NCBI RefSeq assembly: GCF_018139645.1
Contig: NZ_JAGSPM010000002.1
Span: 372,001 to 436,000 of the forward strand
Length of the DNA: 64,000 nt
From: Affinundibacterium baiyunense
GTDB taxonomy: Bacteria; Pseudomonadota; Gammaproteobacteria; Burkholderiales; Burkholderiaceae_D
Direction of reading: 5' to 3'
Shown here: in pieces, positions 34,947-44,963 of the stretch
Layout: each line of letters starts with the position of its first letter
Numbering within the stretch: position 1 is the first letter of the stretch
The notes under the pieces: generated by a model
What the model was told of the DNA's origin: nothing
Database searches by the model: none
What the model saw: the letters and a program-made list of their open reading frames with translations, nothing else
Translations under genes and position numbers: made by a program

Positions 34947-35061
34947 GCGTATTTCTTTTACCTCGTCAATCTGAAGAGTCAGATTCAGCAGATTTTTAGC
35001 AAAATAGATTTACGACCAACACGTCCTGGCGACGACCTGCACTTTTACAGGTTGAAACCGA

Positions 35062-36222
35062 ATGGGCAATTCCTCATTACAAATCATCGCAGAAAATGTT
35101 TCTGTGATCGCCTCACCAAAAACTTGGATTGAAGGAGGCGCAATCCAGCAATTACAAACAACAGCAAAACTGCCTGGCATGCACAGAGTGGTTGGTATGC
35201 CTGATTTACATCCGGGGCGCGGCTATCCTGTGGGCGCGGCTTTCTTTTCGATTGGTCGCTTTTACCCTGCATTGATTGGTGGCGACATCGGTTGCGGTAT
35301 GCGCTTGCTAAAAACCGATCTCTCGATTGCTAAGATCTCGCTCGATAAATTAGTGAAACGTTTAGGCAATATCGATGCGCCCTTGATCGAGCAAAGCGAT
35401 GTTTGGCGCGAGCGCGTGCGCTCTTTTCAATTGCAAGATAGTGGTTTTGAACAAAGCTTGGGTACGATAGGCGGTGGCAATCATTTTGCCGAGATACAGC
35501 AAATCATCGAAGTGTTTGATCAAGACATTTTTTCCGCACATGGCTTGGATCGCAAACAAGTGATGTTGTTGGTGCATAGCGGTTCACGCGGTTTGGGTGG
35601 ACATATTTTGCGCGAGCATATTGATCAGTTTGGGCATCTCGGGCTGGCTGAAGACGATACCGCCGCGATCGCGTATTGGCAGCAACATCAGCAGGCTTTA
35701 GATTTTGCGTTGTGCAATCGACGTTTAATCGCCGAGCGTATTTGTGCGAATTTGGCGACGGATGCTGAAACTGTATTAGATATTCATCATAATTTCTTGA
35801 GTGAAGTGAGCATCGATGGTGTGCGTGGCTTTATACACAGAAAAGGCGCCGCGCCTGCGGATGAGGGTTTAATCGTGATCCCGGGTTCACGTGGTGATTA
35901 TTCTTTTGTGGTGCAAGCTGTACGCGGCGAGTTGGCGAGTCATAGCCTATTTTCGCTTGCACATGGCGCTGGTCGAAAGTGGATGCGTAGCGAATGTGAA
36001 GCACGTCTCAAGCAACGCTATACGGCGGCGCAATTAAGTAGAACTGCGCTAGACAGTCGCGTGGTGTGTCACGACAAAGGCTTGATCTTTGAAGAAGCCC
36101 CCGAGGCCTATAAACCCATCGACAGTGTGATTACATCGCTGCAAGAAGCGGGTTTAATCAAGGTGGTTGCCAAGCTCAAGCCTTTGATCAGTTATAAAAC
36201 TTCAGGAGGGTGCTGCGTATGA
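35062..36222 (+). CDS. rtcB: RtcB-family RNA ligase (RtcB2 type, paired with PrfH)
   Basis: A 386-residue GTP- and Mn-dependent RNA ligase joining 2',3'-cyclic-phosphate or 3'-phosphate ends to 5'-OH ends. Landmarks are [27 protein letters not shown] (metal site), [13 protein letters not shown] and [12 protein letters not shown], whose histidine carries the GMP intermediate. It is the shorter form usually found beside prfH. RtcB2-PrfH modules are known to repair 16S rRNA cut by colicin E3-like nucleases in the decoding centre. The prfH start overlaps its stop by 4 nt (ATGA). The ribosome site before the ATG is weak, fitting control by the leader. Confidence 0.95.
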   Translation: MGNSSLQIIAENVSVIASPKTWIEGGAIQQLQTTAKLPGMHRVVGMPDLHPGRGYPVGAAFFSIGRFYPALIGGDIGCGMRLLKTDLSIAKISLDKLVKRLGNIDAPLIEQSDVWRERVRSFQLQDSGFEQSLGTIGGGNHFAEIQQIIEVFDQDIFSAHGLDRKQVMLLVHSGSRGLGGHILREHIDQFGHLGLAEDDTAAIAYWQQHQQALDFALCNRRLIAERICANLATDAETVLDIHHNFLSEVSIDGVRGFIHRKGAAPADEGLIVIPGSRGDYSFVVQAVRGELASHSLFSLAHGAGRKWMRSECEARLKQRYTAAQLSRTALDSRVVCHDKGLIFEEAPEAYKPIDSVITSLQEAGLIKVVAKLKPLISYKTSGGCCV

Positions 36223-36842
36223 TCTTAGTACAAATCACCGCGGGTCAGGGGCCAGAAGAATGTTGTTTGGCCGTAGCGAAGGCTTGGCAAGCTTTACAAG
36301 CCGAGGCGAAACGCCACGCTTGTAGCCTCGAATTAATCGAGAGCGTTAGTGCTGCGCGTGCGTCCAATTACAAATCTTTGTTGTTGAGTCTTGAAGTGGA
36401 AAGTGAAAATTCGTCGATCACATGGATACAAGAGTGGCAAGGCAGCGTGCAATGGATATGTGCAAGCCCTTATCGTTTGCGACATCCGCGCAAAAATTGG
36501 TTCATTGGTGTGCGCTTGTTTCAAAATGAAGGGCGCATCGTTGATGACACCATCAAATTCCAAGCATGTCGCGCCAGCGGCCCCGGCGGGCAACACGTCA
36601 ACAAAACCGACAGTGCGATCCGCGCCACACATCTGGCAAGTGGAATCAGCGTGAAGGTGCAAACCGAACGCAGCCAATACGCGAATAAAAAATTGGCGCA
36701 GCTTTTGATTGCGCAAAAATTAGCAGAGCGCGACGAGCAGCAAGCGCTTCAACAAAACCGTGATCGGCGATTGAGTCATTTCGAATTAGAACGTGGCGGT
36801 GCGAGTCTGGTGTTTGTTGGTCTTGAGTTTAGGCGTCGATGA
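36219..36842 (+). CDS. prfH: peptide chain release factor homologue PrfH
   Basis: A 207-residue release-factor-like protein carrying the GGQ peptidyl-hydrolase loop ([20 protein letters not shown]) but no codon-recognition domain of RF1/RF2. PrfH frees the nascent chain from ribosomes with a cut decoding centre so that RtcB can reseal the rRNA. The ATG at 36219 overlaps the rtcB stop (ATGA) and has AGGAGGG 8 nt upstream; the GTG at 36210 inside that ribosome site is not a likely start. Pairing with RtcB in one operon is the established arrangement. Confidence 0.95.
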   Translation: MILVQITAGQGPEECCLAVAKAWQALQAEAKRHACSLELIESVSAARASNYKSLLLSLEVESENSSITWIQEWQGSVQWICASPYRLRHPRKNWFIGVRLFQNEGRIVDDTIKFQACRASGPGGQHVNKTDSAIRATHLASGISVKVQTERSQYANKKLAQLLIAQKLAERDEQQALQQNRDRRLSHFELERGGASLVFVGLEFRRR

Positions 36843-36930
36843 TGGAGTGTGTAGGTTTCGAAACCGATAATTGCAGTGACTACTTGAGTATATAAGGCAT
36901 ATTTAATTTTGCGGTAGTTAAATAGCAGGT

Positions 36931-37116
36931 ATGAATGTTTTAGACATTCGTACCGCTATTTTCAATGTTTTAGTGTTCCGGGTTCGATGTCCAAATTGTG
37001 GTGCCTCTGCTTTCTATCAAGGGAAAAGAACTGCAAATGGAACTCACTATGCTGGTTATGTGGTCCGACAATGCATGAAATGTGGGTGTGATTTCACAAA
37101 GGCGTATTGCGATTGA
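36931..37116 (+). CDS. small zinc-ribbon-like protein
   Basis: A 61-residue protein with two CxxC pairs (CPNC and CMKC) about 26 residues apart, followed by a further cysteine (GCDF), as in zinc ribbons. The middle has SAFYQGKRTANGTHYAGYVV. It may bind nucleic acid or be a structural zinc protein. It lies 88 nt after prfH on the same strand with a separate start, so a link to that operon is possible but unproven. Confidence 0.5.
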   Translation: MNVLDIRTAIFNVLVFRVRCPNCGASAFYQGKRTANGTHYAGYVVRQCMKCGCDFTKAYCD

Positions 37117-37163
37117 TACGAAGACAATGCGATGATAAAGCCTTGCTGTGACACGTACTATTC

Positions 37164-37184
37164 GGTGGATGCGTTGCATCCACC
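37164..37184. terminator. perfect 9-bp hairpin between convergent genes
   Basis: GGTGGATGC-GTT-GCATCCACC lies between the zinc-ribbon gene and the converging lipoprotein gene. There is no T-tract, so it may act only weakly as a terminator. Confidence 0.45.
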
Positions 37185-37226
37185 TTAAGTTCGAGAGTTG
37201 AGCTTAGTCAGCATGTTCCAATTTAC

Positions 37227-38168
37227 CTAAAGCGGACTACGCCATTCTTGATCGAGCCAGTCATACATCATGAGTGCGTAAGAGGTGGCGAAGAGTATTT
37301 TTTTCGCGTTTGTATCATTGCTTCTTTCTATCCAGATTTTTGGTGTTTGTCCTTCAAATGAGATCGCCGCGACATGCGCATTGTCTTTGTAAAAATGCAG
37401 GCCGGATGTGGCGGCAACGGTGAATGGTAAGTTGCGCCATTCGCCATTGACTAAGAATTGCCGTCCTTTTTCATGTTCGATCAGGTAGAAGTCGTTTGCA
37501 CTCCCGGAAATAGGGCGTCCTAATTCTATACTTGGTAGTTGACTGCCTTCGGCGTCAAGACCGAGTTGCCAGACTTGATCTTGCAAGATCAGCTCGCAGC
37601 GTAAAAAGCTGTAGAGTCGATCGCGTTCTGTCGTAGTGGTATTTCTATCCCTGCCTTGGCGGTCACGCTTCTGTTGTTCTACATGGGCGACATCATCAAG
37701 TTGATAGAGTTGGCATTGCACATCGACTGGTTCTTGATTTAGCGTAGAAGTTACCGCGGGAACCACTTGAAAGTGATATGTACGTTCGCTTGCGAGCTTG
37801 TACTGTTGCCGAATCGTCGAACGCATCCCTAAGACTTCATTCCACAAAAAGCGGGTAAAGCGATCTGCCCCGGTTAGTTGTAAACCACTGATACCGCTAC
37901 TTGAAAAAAGCTGCTGACTGCGTTCAGATTTTTCGCGTGAAATATGCATGGCTCGCACCAAAAATTGCTGCGTGTTTTGTTCGAAGTGCTGGTCTTTGTA
38001 TTGTGCGATGGGCTTGCGTATGGTGATTATTTCAGCACGTTGTTCAAAGTCTGCTGGCAGCGGTATGCGCTGATCTTGTACGGTTTGGCAAGCGCTCAAG
38101 CTCAATCCTGCCATTGCGAGGGCGAATAGAGTGAATGCACGTGGTGGTTTGATAGTGAATAAGAACAT
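37227..38168 (-). CDS. lipoprotein, function unknown
   Basis: A 313-residue protein with a signal peptide and lipobox (LSLSAC), so it is a lipidated envelope protein. The mature part is mixed alpha/beta, with QHFEQNTQQFLVRAMHISRE near its start and a charged QQKRDRQGRDRNTTTTERD loop in the middle. I do not recognise the family. The ATG at 38168 places the signal peptide at the N-terminus; the frame extends to 38246 but the extra residues look non-signal. It is isolated between convergent genes. Confidence 0.75.
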   Translation of the reverse strand: MFLFTIKPPRAFTLFALAMAGLSLSACQTVQDQRIPLPADFEQRAEIITIRKPIAQYKDQHFEQNTQQFLVRAMHISREKSERSQQLFSSSGISGLQLTGADRFTRFLWNEVLGMRSTIRQQYKLASERTYHFQVVPAVTSTLNQEPVDVQCQLYQLDDVAHVEQQKRDRQGRDRNTTTTERDRLYSFLRCELILQDQVWQLGLDAEGSQLPSIELGRPISGSANDFYLIEHEKGRQFLVNGEWRNLPFTVAATSGLHFYKDNAHVAAISFEGQTPKIWIERSNDTNAKKILFATSYALMMYDWLDQEWRSPL

Positions 38169-38279
38169 AAGTATCTCTGTCGAAAGTATCGGCCTGTAAA
38201 GACAGCTAGTGTAAGAAACTTGCATTAGTACGACAATTTTTAGCATAAAAGTACTAGCACTTGCGACCAGACAGTGGAC

Positions 38280-38522
38280 TCAGCCGCTAGTCGCTCGCTT
38301 CCCAACAAAGAAAAGGAGAAGGAAAGTTTCGTTTAGATACCACTTCGTAGGATGTGATTTCAGGCGCACTAAGATTTTTTTGATCTCTGTACAAGCTTCG
38401 CGCATCATTTCTTCGAAACTGTCGACTGAAAAGATGGTAATACAATATGGCCTCGCCTTTTGGCACTCACTAATAATCCAATAGTAAAAACCGTGATACC
38501 GATAGCATTGCCAGTCAGCCAA
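38280..38522 (-). CDS. hypothetical protein of 80 residues (weak call)
   Basis: A short frame starting at a TTG, with no clear ribosome site, lying 32 nt downstream of the MerR gene on the same strand. The sequence has a plausible helix (DSFEEMMREACTEIKKILV) but no known motif. It may be a real small gene or chance. Confidence 0.3.
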   Translation of the reverse strand: MADWQCYRYHGFYYWIISECQKARPYCITIFSVDSFEEMMREACTEIKKILVRLKSHPTKWYLNETFLLLFFVGKRATSG

Positions 38523-38554
38523 TTTGGTGCTGTCACTGTTCCTATAAATCGATC

Positions 38555-38959
38555 CTAGCGTGCTCCTTTACCAAGCTTCATCGCATTACGCATAAGTTTT
38601 AAAAAGCTCGGGCATTCAAAATGGCTGCTTGCTGGGCACACGGCGGCATGGCGTAGGCTTTTCGCGATTGCCTGTAGCTGGCGGATTTGGCGGTCGATTT
38701 CTACCGCTTTGTTGGCGAGCATGTCGCGTTTGAGTTGTTGTTTGCCTTGTGTTGCGGGGACTAGCAGATTTTTGATATCCGCCAGCGAAAAACCTGCTGA
38801 TTGCGCCAGTATGATAAATCCGATGGTTTCAAGAACCTCGGGCGCGTATTGACGTCGCAGGCCTTTGCGACTGTGACTGTTGATTAGACCGAGTTCTTCG
38901 TAGTAACGCAAACGTGAGGCGGGGATGCTAGTTTGTTTGACCACTTCGGCTATGTCCAT
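38555..38959 (-). CDS. MerR family transcriptional regulator
   Basis: A 134-residue regulator: winged helix-turn-helix (MDIAEVVKQTSIPASRLRYY, then EELGLINSHSRKG), dimer helix, and a short C-terminal sensor part with two cysteines and a histidine between them (VCPASSHFECPSF), which suits metal or oxidant sensing. MerR proteins twist promoters with over-long spacers. Such a promoter (19 bp, with a palindrome in the spacer) lies between it and the divergent methyltransferase gene, so that gene is the probable target. The effector could be a soft metal, a metalloid or an oxidant. Confidence 0.92.
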   Translation of the reverse strand: MDIAEVVKQTSIPASRLRYYEELGLINSHSRKGLRRQYAPEVLETIGFIILAQSAGFSLADIKNLLVPATQGKQQLKRDMLANKAVEIDRQIRQLQAIAKSLRHAAVCPASSHFECPSFLKLMRNAMKLGKGAR

Positions 38960-38980
38960 CGTCTTACTCCAAAAAAATCC

Positions 38981-39011
38981 TTGACTTCAAGTGTACTTGA
39001 ACTTGTATGCT
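38981..39011 (+). promoter_or_regulatory. MerR-type promoter with 19-bp spacer and operator palindrome
   Basis: TTGACT and TATGCT are separated by exactly 19 bp. The spacer region contains TTCAAGT-GT-ACTTGAA (38986-39001). This is the classical layout activated by MerR proteins, pointing at the methyltransferase gene. Confidence 0.85.
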
Positions 39012-39089
39012 AATGTCTTCAATCGATGAGACTCGTGCGCAACTTGCTGTGCGTACAGGGTTCTCTTAATCAAATTTAGCGAGGATGAT

Positions 39090-39731
39090 ATGGATGCACA
39101 ATTTTGGCACGACAAATGGCAACGCCGCGAGATTGGGTTTCATCGCGAGCAGATCAATCCGTATTTGCCCGCGTATTTTCCGACCCTCGGCTTGCACGCT
39201 GGGCAAACTGTGTTCTTGCCCTTGTGTGGTAAGACTAGAGATGTCAGTTACTTCTTGCAGCTTGGATTGCAGGTAGTTGGTGTGGAATTGAGTGAAGTCG
39301 CAGTGCAAGAATTATTTGCAGATTTGGGTGTGCAGCCTGAGATCAGCGATGTACTAGGCATGCGCTGTTATCAAACTACGCAGTTGCGTATTTTTGTTGG
39401 AGATTTTTTTAAGCTTACGGCAGAACACCTAGGCCGCATTGATGCGATCTATGATCGCGCAGCCTTGGTCGCCTTGCCATTGAATATGCGTCAAGCGTAT
39501 GCCAAGCATCTACTAGATCTTAGTCACAACGCGCCGCAATTGTTAATCACCTATGAGTACGATCAAAACGTCGTAGATGGTCCACCATTTTCAATCTCTC
39601 GATCAGAAGTACAACAACACTACGGAGGCGTTTATGCGATTGAGGACTTGCATACCGCTGAGGTAGAAGGTGGTATGAAAGGAAAAACATCCGCGACTGA
39701 GTCGGTGTATTGCTTGCGTAGCAATGAATGA
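39090..39731 (+). CDS. tpm: thiopurine S-methyltransferase (TPMT family)
   Basis: A 213-residue SAM-dependent methyltransferase of the TPMT family. It opens MDAQFWHDKWQRREIGFH; the SAM site spans VFLPLCGKTRDVSYF and VVGVELSE, and IDAIYDRAALVALP follows. Bacterial TPMTs methylate selenium, tellurium and sulfur compounds and help resist metalloids; thiopurines are convenient test substrates. An AGGATG ribosome site precedes the ATG. The divergent MerR gene and the 19-bp-spacer promoter suggest induction by a thiophilic element. Confidence 0.93.
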   Translation: MDAQFWHDKWQRREIGFHREQINPYLPAYFPTLGLHAGQTVFLPLCGKTRDVSYFLQLGLQVVGVELSEVAVQELFADLGVQPEISDVLGMRCYQTTQLRIFVGDFFKLTAEHLGRIDAIYDRAALVALPLNMRQAYAKHLLDLSHNAPQLLITYEYDQNVVDGPPFSISRSEVQQHYGGVYAIEDLHTAEVEGGMKGKTSATESVYCLRSNE

Positions 39732-39807
39732 TTCTTAGCGCGAGATAATTCGCGGCTCAGTCGATCATGTATTGCGGCTTATATTGATCATCCAATTTAA
39801 AAACAAC

Positions 39808-40194
39808 TCAAATTGGCTTTCGATATTTGTGTCCTAAAATTAACTTAGCATTTGCGTGACTTATGTGTTTGCAGAATGGTTTATCTTCATAATTTGAGAC
39901 AAACATAAAATATTCGCCGTGAGCGTTTCGGGCATAACATGTGAGAGAGTAAGACATAATCCAGCCCTCGTTATTAACAATATCTTCGCTCGATTTGATG
40001 ATCTCTGCTTCTGCGCCAATAAGAATGAACTCAAGTGTCGCGGAATGTGTACGATATTCCATAAACTGCTTTAACGCCTGTGCTCGATAGGTATCGAGAG
40101 AAATTGAATCAGCAATCCCGTTCAGTGAAATAGTGATTGCCCAAACACAAAGTACGATTACGATCACGGTATAAATAAAGTTCATGCGGTACAA
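39808..40194 (-). CDS. membrane-anchored hypothetical protein
   Basis: A 128-residue protein with one N-terminal hydrophobic helix (FIYTVIVIVLCVWAITISL) acting as anchor or signal, and a small extracytoplasmic mixed domain (EGWIMSYSLTCYARNAHGEY). No family is recognised. The first codon is a TTG; the ATG three codons on (40185) is equally plausible. It converges with the methyltransferase gene. Confidence 0.55.
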   Translation of the reverse strand: MYRMNFIYTVIVIVLCVWAITISLNGIADSISLDTYRAQALKQFMEYRTHSATLEFILIGAEAEIIKSSEDIVNNEGWIMSYSLTCYARNAHGEYFMFVSNYEDKPFCKHISHANAKLILGHKYRKPI

Positions 40195-40440
40195 GGAAGA
40201 TGAAGGTATTTTCAGACGAATGATGCACTTCTAATGTGAATATGGTTCTCAGCAAATCTGGTTCATGTTATGAACATAAAGTTTGCATCTACCTTTCGGT
40301 ACAGCAAAAGAGAATGTTGTGAGAAAAAATATTTTACATACTTGAAATTAAATTGGTAAAAACAATAGAATAGTAGGTGTATATTTTTCACTTTGCACGA
40401 CTTTAAAACTGTCGAGCTCATATAGAGAGCGAGTTCAAGT

Positions 40441-42609
40441 ATGAGTACAGCAGCACCTATGCAGCATGCACATGCCGATGCGACAAAATCTGTACACGCT
40501 CGTGTTCAGCAAGCGGCGACCTATGAAGTGCAACCTGAGCTTGTTGACCAGCGTTTACAAGCGACAAGTCAACGTAAGTTACAAGATATCGCCAACGATA
40601 GTGTGCAAACTCGACAGCTTAAAGTGATCGGACAACTGGCGCAAAGCAGTATGCGTAGTCGGCAACTGAAAACCATGAGTGCTATGACCGATGCGTCCGT
40701 ACTACAAAGGATGGAAGATGAAGAAGCAATTCAAGCGCAGACGCAGGATTTGATAGTTCAACGTAGAGAGACAGAAGCCGCATCTCCAAAGCCCAATAAG
40801 ACAGGTCTTCCTGATAATTTGAAATCGGGTATTGAATCTTTATCAGGCATGAGCATGGATCATGTGAAAGTTCACTATAACTCTGCGCAACCAGCCCAAT
40901 TAAATGCGCATGCTTATGCACAAGGTAGTGAGATTCATGTCGCACCTGGGCAAGAGCAGCATTTGCCGCACGAGGCTTGGCATGTGGTACAGCAGGCGCA
41001 GGGACGCGTTAAGCCCACGATGCAGATGAAAACTGGGGTGCCAGTGAATGATGATGCGGGTTTGGAAACTGAGGCGGATGTGATGGGGGCGAAAGCCCTA
41101 AGCCTTGGTGCTGTACAGATGAGTACAGAGGGTAATCATGACCTCGAGGTGCAAAAGCAGAGATTACAATTGGGAGGCGCGCAACAATATGGTCTTGCGT
41201 CTGAGCCGTTGATGCAGCGTAAATCGAAGTTTAAGTCTAACTCACCTCGCGAGCTAAACGCGGCAACACCGCTAGCCTCTCTCCACGCCGCATTTCAAGG
41301 ATTTTTCAAAAGTGCAGGATTGAGTGAGAGCTACACCTTTCATAGCCTGCAGAAAATTTTGCCTAATGACTCCACCTATTCGGGCTCGTTTTCTCGAGCG
41401 GGAGAGGTGGTCGCCTCAATCGACCCAAAATCGAGTTCTAAGGCGGACTCAAAAAATCGAGACAATTCAGTGATCGGTCCATACGGTCATTTTGGAGTGA
41501 TGGAGCGCGCCATTTTCAATCGACAGAATCTGGGCAATACCTATGATGGTGGCCATCTTGTCGAACATACTTTGATGGAAGGGCAAACAGCAGATGTGCA
41601 CGGTAATCTTGCGCCGCAAGAGAATAAAAATTTCAACCAGGGCTTGATGCGGGGTTGGGAAAGTGTGCCAGAGCATTTGATGTCACATGGTCATAAGTTC
41701 GATTATTCCGTCAAGGTTGAATATCAGGGGGATGATTATGTCCGCACAGGTGAGCAACTTGTTGATGCGGGTGTCATCAATCGTGCGATCCTGAATATGC
41801 TCCCCACGAAAGGAAATCAAACAGCTACTGATCTAAAGAACACTAGTGTTACTTTTAGACGTTGGGTGCCAACATTTTGGACTGGAACGGTTGATAAAGG
41901 TGGGACAAAGAATATTCCATTGCTCGCCTTTAATAAGGGCGCACATTTTCACAATTTGCAGTCATCGAAGCAAACTGCTCAAGACCTTGTAATTGAACCA
42001 AATAGTAGTGCTCAACATACACGGCCAGGAATTAAACGCACAAATTCAGGATTTCTTGCTGGGTATTTTGAAACTGCTACGACATTCGGTGGAACCATGA
42101 TTCATATGGGACAGCAGCCATCATTTAGTGGCTTTATGTTCCAACCTGAACCGCAAGATCTCCGTGATCAGCCCACCGCCACCACGACACCAAAAGGAAT
42201 GACACCGTCTGTGTTACCGACGACCAATACCAAAGTGAATTTATTACAAGTGTCGATTCGTATAGGGCGGATGTTCGACGACCTTATGAAGGTGGAGCGA
42301 AAAAAAGGTAGTGGCGGACCTGTTAGAAGCAGAAATAAATCTGACGGTCCTATCGATAAAGCCGCTAAAGAGGAATCAAAAGACTATTTGATACTTCGGG
42401 GTAACGGTGGGGGGCCGCTTGCAACCAGAGCATTCTTATCAAATGCAGCGAAAGGCGCATCGTTTGTCGCAGCGGTTCAAAATCATATGACTAGTTCGGG
42501 TAGCAAAACCAAAGCCGATTTCGCTGACGTGGTGAGGGCGACCAACTTGCCAGTGAAAGAAAAGAATAAAATGCTCAGTTTGGAATTGGATCCTAACTTA
42601 AAACTGTGA
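40441..42609 (+). CDS. DUF4157 (eCIS core) protein with a nuclease-like cargo domain
   Basis: A 722-residue modular protein. Residues about 1-115 are low-complexity, Q/R-rich, with an [11 protein letters not shown] motif. Residues about 121-220 form the DUF4157 domain with HEAWH (177-181), a zinc-protease signature typical of proteins loaded into extracellular contractile injection systems. Residues about 295-480 resemble DNA/RNA non-specific endonucleases of polymorphic toxins: [34 protein letters not shown] and WES, with H372 as candidate catalytic base. The remaining 240 residues are unassigned. There is no signal peptide and no evident immunity gene downstream (143-nt gap, then a convergent SDR gene). 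Substrate and delivery are inference. Confidence 0.82.
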   Translation: MSTAAPMQHAHADATKSVHARVQQAATYEVQPELVDQRLQATSQRKLQDIANDSVQTRQLKVIGQLAQSSMRSRQLKTMSAMTDASVLQRMEDEEAIQAQTQDLIVQRRETEAASPKPNKTGLPDNLKSGIESLSGMSMDHVKVHYNSAQPAQLNAHAYAQGSEIHVAPGQEQHLPHEAWHVVQQAQGRVKPTMQMKTGVPVNDDAGLETEADVMGAKALSLGAVQMSTEGNHDLEVQKQRLQLGGAQQYGLASEPLMQRKSKFKSNSPRELNAATPLASLHAAFQGFFKSAGLSESYTFHSLQKILPNDSTYSGSFSRAGEVVASIDPKSSSKADSKNRDNSVIGPYGHFGVMERAIFNRQNLGNTYDGGHLVEHTLMEGQTADVHGNLAPQENKNFNQGLMRGWESVPEHLMSHGHKFDYSVKVEYQGDDYVRTGEQLVDAGVINRAILNMLPTKGNQTATDLKNTSVTFRRWVPTFWTGTVDKGGTKNIPLLAFNKGAHFHNLQSSKQTAQDLVIEPNSSAQHTRPGIKRTNSGFLAGYFETATTFGGTMIHMGQQPSFSGFMFQPEPQDLRDQPTATTTPKGMTPSVLPTTNTKVNLLQVSIRIGRMFDDLMKVERKKGSGGPVRSRNKSDGPIDKAAKEESKDYLILRGNGGGPLATRAFLSNAAKGASFVAAVQNHMTSSGSKTKADFADVVRATNLPVKEKNKMLSLELDPNLKL

Positions 42610-42751
42610 GGTGCCCAATCCCAAACCCTTAAACTTCACCGTCTGAGTCATTAAAGCAATAGTAAAAGGTCTTGCTGTGTTATGACAATTAACTTGGTTG
42701 CAGTAATGCTGATGATTTTAGGTTTCAGCGGATTTGATGAGTTATGCTTAC

Positions 42752-43528
42752 TTACAAAAACATCCCGCCAGAAGCTTCAATACGTTGACCGTTAATCCAT
42801 TGCGTATCTCGTACCAACAAAGCCGCAGCGACAGCGCCAATATCGTCTGGTAAGCCAGCGCGTCCTAAGGCTGTTTGATTGGCAACGAACTGATTGAGTT
42901 GAGCGTTATCTCGTACTGCGCCGTGACCAAAGTCGGTTTCGATAGCACCAGGTGCCAGCACATTGACGCTGATGCCTCGGCCACCAAGTTCTTTTGCCCA
43001 ATAGCGTGTTAGCACTTCAACTGAGCCTTTCATGGCGGCATATGCGCTGTAGCCAGGTAGAGAGAAGCGAGTTAAACCTGACGACACATTTAAGATGCGG
43101 CCACCATCTTCGATGAGAGGTAGCAATTGTTGGGTGAGAAAGAACACGCCTTTCAAATGTACATTCATCAATAAATCGAATTGTGCTTCGGTGAATTCAG
43201 CAAACGGTTGGTGCGCACCTATACCCGCATTATTGAGTAACATCGTAAATCGATCAGTATGCCATTGCGTGGTTAGTGCCTCACTTAGACTTTGTATAAA
43301 ACTAGGAAAGCTGGCGATATTGCCAACGTCCAGTTGTATAGCAACTGCTTTACGTCCTAGTTGCTGGATCTCTTGCACCAGCGCTTGAGCCGCATCTTTT
43401 TGTTGTTGGTAGGTGAGTATAATATCGACACCATGTCTTGCCAGATGCAGTGCTGCACTTCTTCCCAAACCGCGGCTACCACCTGTAATCAAAGCGATGC
43501 TTGGTGAGGATTCGTCTATTTTCGTCAT
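42752..43528 (-). CDS. short-chain dehydrogenase/reductase
   Basis: A 258-residue classical SDR: NAD(P)-binding TGGSRGLGRS, LLNNAGIG, the catalytic serine in ILNVSSG and YSAYAAMKG with the YxxxK pair. The C-terminus ends with the usual INGQRIEASGGMFL. It reduces or oxidises an unknown carbonyl or alcohol substrate. The ATG at 43528 follows AAAGGAAAT; the longer frame to 43591 has no support. The LysR gene starts divergently 187 nt away, the common pattern of a LysR controlling its neighbour. Confidence 0.93.
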   Translation of the reverse strand: MTKIDESSPSIALITGGSRGLGRSAALHLARHGVDIILTYQQQKDAAQALVQEIQQLGRKAVAIQLDVGNIASFPSFIQSLSEALTTQWHTDRFTMLLNNAGIGAHQPFAEFTEAQFDLLMNVHLKGVFFLTQQLLPLIEDGGRILNVSSGLTRFSLPGYSAYAAMKGSVEVLTRYWAKELGGRGISVNVLAPGAIETDFGHGAVRDNAQLNQFVANQTALGRAGLPDDIGAVAAALLVRDTQWINGQRIEASGGMFL

Positions 43529-43715
43529 TCTATTATTTCCTTTCAGTTCTTGTTCTGTCGTCAAAATCAGTTCCACACTCAAGACGAGCATTGGATATTG
43601 CGCAGTTTAAATTGATCATTCATGTCGATAAATGGGCTAAATTTGTTTACACTGTTCAGAAAAATCGAACAAAATTAATTCTTTTCGTTTGTGCTGTTGT
43701 GATGGGGTTAGTCTG

Positions 43716-44621
43716 ATGAATCAATTAGAAGCAATGCGTATTTATTTGCGGGTGGCTGACTTGTGTAGTTTTACACAAGCGGCAGACAGTTTGAATTTGC
43801 CGAAAGCGACGGTGTCAGAAGCAATTAAGCAGCTCGAATCGCAGCTGGGCACGCGGCTACTACAAAGAACGACACGCAGCGTGCAAATGACGCAAGATGG
43901 CATGTTGTATTACGACCGCAGCAAAGATTTACTACATGATTTTGCAGAGTTGACGAGTTTGTTTGATTCACAGCAAACACCTTTGAATGGACGTTTGCGG
44001 GTTGATTTACCAGTCGCCGCAGCGAGAAACATTGTGATTCCCGCGCTCCCAGAATTCTTAGCACTGCATCCAGGGATAGAGATAGAACTCAGCTGTACCG
44101 ATCGTCGAGTGGATTTGATTCGAGAAGGCTTTGATTGTGTGATGCGGGTCGGCACTTTGCATGACAGTAGCTTGATTGCCCGCCCTTTGGGTTATTTGGG
44201 GCAAGTCAATTTAGCCAGTAAAGCCTATTTAGCGCAGTGGGGAACGCCACGCGAGCTCGATGATTTACAAGCGCACTTTTTGATTCATTATGTGAGTAAC
44301 TTTGGAAATAAGTCGCTCGGTTTTGAATATCAACAATCTGGCAAGACCCATTACTTGGCGATGAAAGGTGGGATGACTGTGAATAACAGCGACGCCTATC
44401 ACGCCGCGTGTCAGGCTGGCTTTGGCATTATTCAGGTGCCGCAGTTTGGACAATTACACGCGGCGAGTCTACAAAATTTGGTCTCGATTCTGCCCGACTA
44501 CCAAGCGCCCTCAATGCCAGTCTCTATCCTCTACCCTGATCGTCGTCATTTGGCGAAACGCACACAGAAATTTATCGAATGGTTGAGTGACAAGCTAAAG
44601 CCACATTTGCTGCCTAATTAG
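43716..44621 (+). CDS. LysR family transcriptional regulator
   Basis: A 301-residue regulator with the N-terminal helix-turn-helix (EAMRIYLRVADLCSFTQAAD, then LNLPKATVSEAIKQLESQLG) and a periplasmic-binding-like effector domain (about residues 90-295). It has the usual family length and belongs to the group with short RLLQRTTRSVQMT wings. It is divergent from the SDR gene and probably controls it from the shared 187-nt spacer. The ATG at 43716 is chosen because the LysR homology begins there; the frame extends to 43689. Confidence 0.93.
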   Translation: MNQLEAMRIYLRVADLCSFTQAADSLNLPKATVSEAIKQLESQLGTRLLQRTTRSVQMTQDGMLYYDRSKDLLHDFAELTSLFDSQQTPLNGRLRVDLPVAAARNIVIPALPEFLALHPGIEIELSCTDRRVDLIREGFDCVMRVGTLHDSSLIARPLGYLGQVNLASKAYLAQWGTPRELDDLQAHFLIHYVSNFGNKSLGFEYQQSGKTHYLAMKGGMTVNNSDAYHAACQAGFGIIQVPQFGQLHAASLQNLVSILPDYQAPSMPVSILYPDRRHLAKRTQKFIEWLSDKLKPHLLPN

Positions 44622-44963
44622 AATCGTTCTCGTATTTTAATTTGCACTTTTCGTGTCAACTCAGTTTGAGTTGCGCTCAAATCGTGGTTTTTACATGTTT
44701 GTAAAACGATTCAAGTCAATTTACATGCATTGAATTAACTCTTAATCATTCTTTTTCATTAAACTTTGTCTTATATTCAGTATAAATGTGCTGTGATTCT
44801 GGGCATAAAAATTGCTCGATTCATATTGAGTTGTGACAAGACTTTTTGCACCAATTGGACGTAGGCAAAAGCTGATACGAAAGGCAACTAGATTTTTCTG
44901 ATTGCCACTTAAATTATTGTGCCATTTAGTTAGCCAATGTTATTTCGAAAACAAGGATGCATC
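44622..44963. other. upstream region of the second DUF4157 gene
   Basis: An AT-rich 340-nt interval without a gene. It should contain the promoter of the DUF4157 gene, whose AAGGA ribosome site is at 44953-44957. No clear operator palindrome is seen. Confidence 0.5.

Noticed and set aside
36950..37010. GGTTCGA-like segment considered as a tRNA T-arm
   Set aside because: No matching acceptor or anticodon stem surrounds it, and it lies within a zinc-ribbon reading frame.
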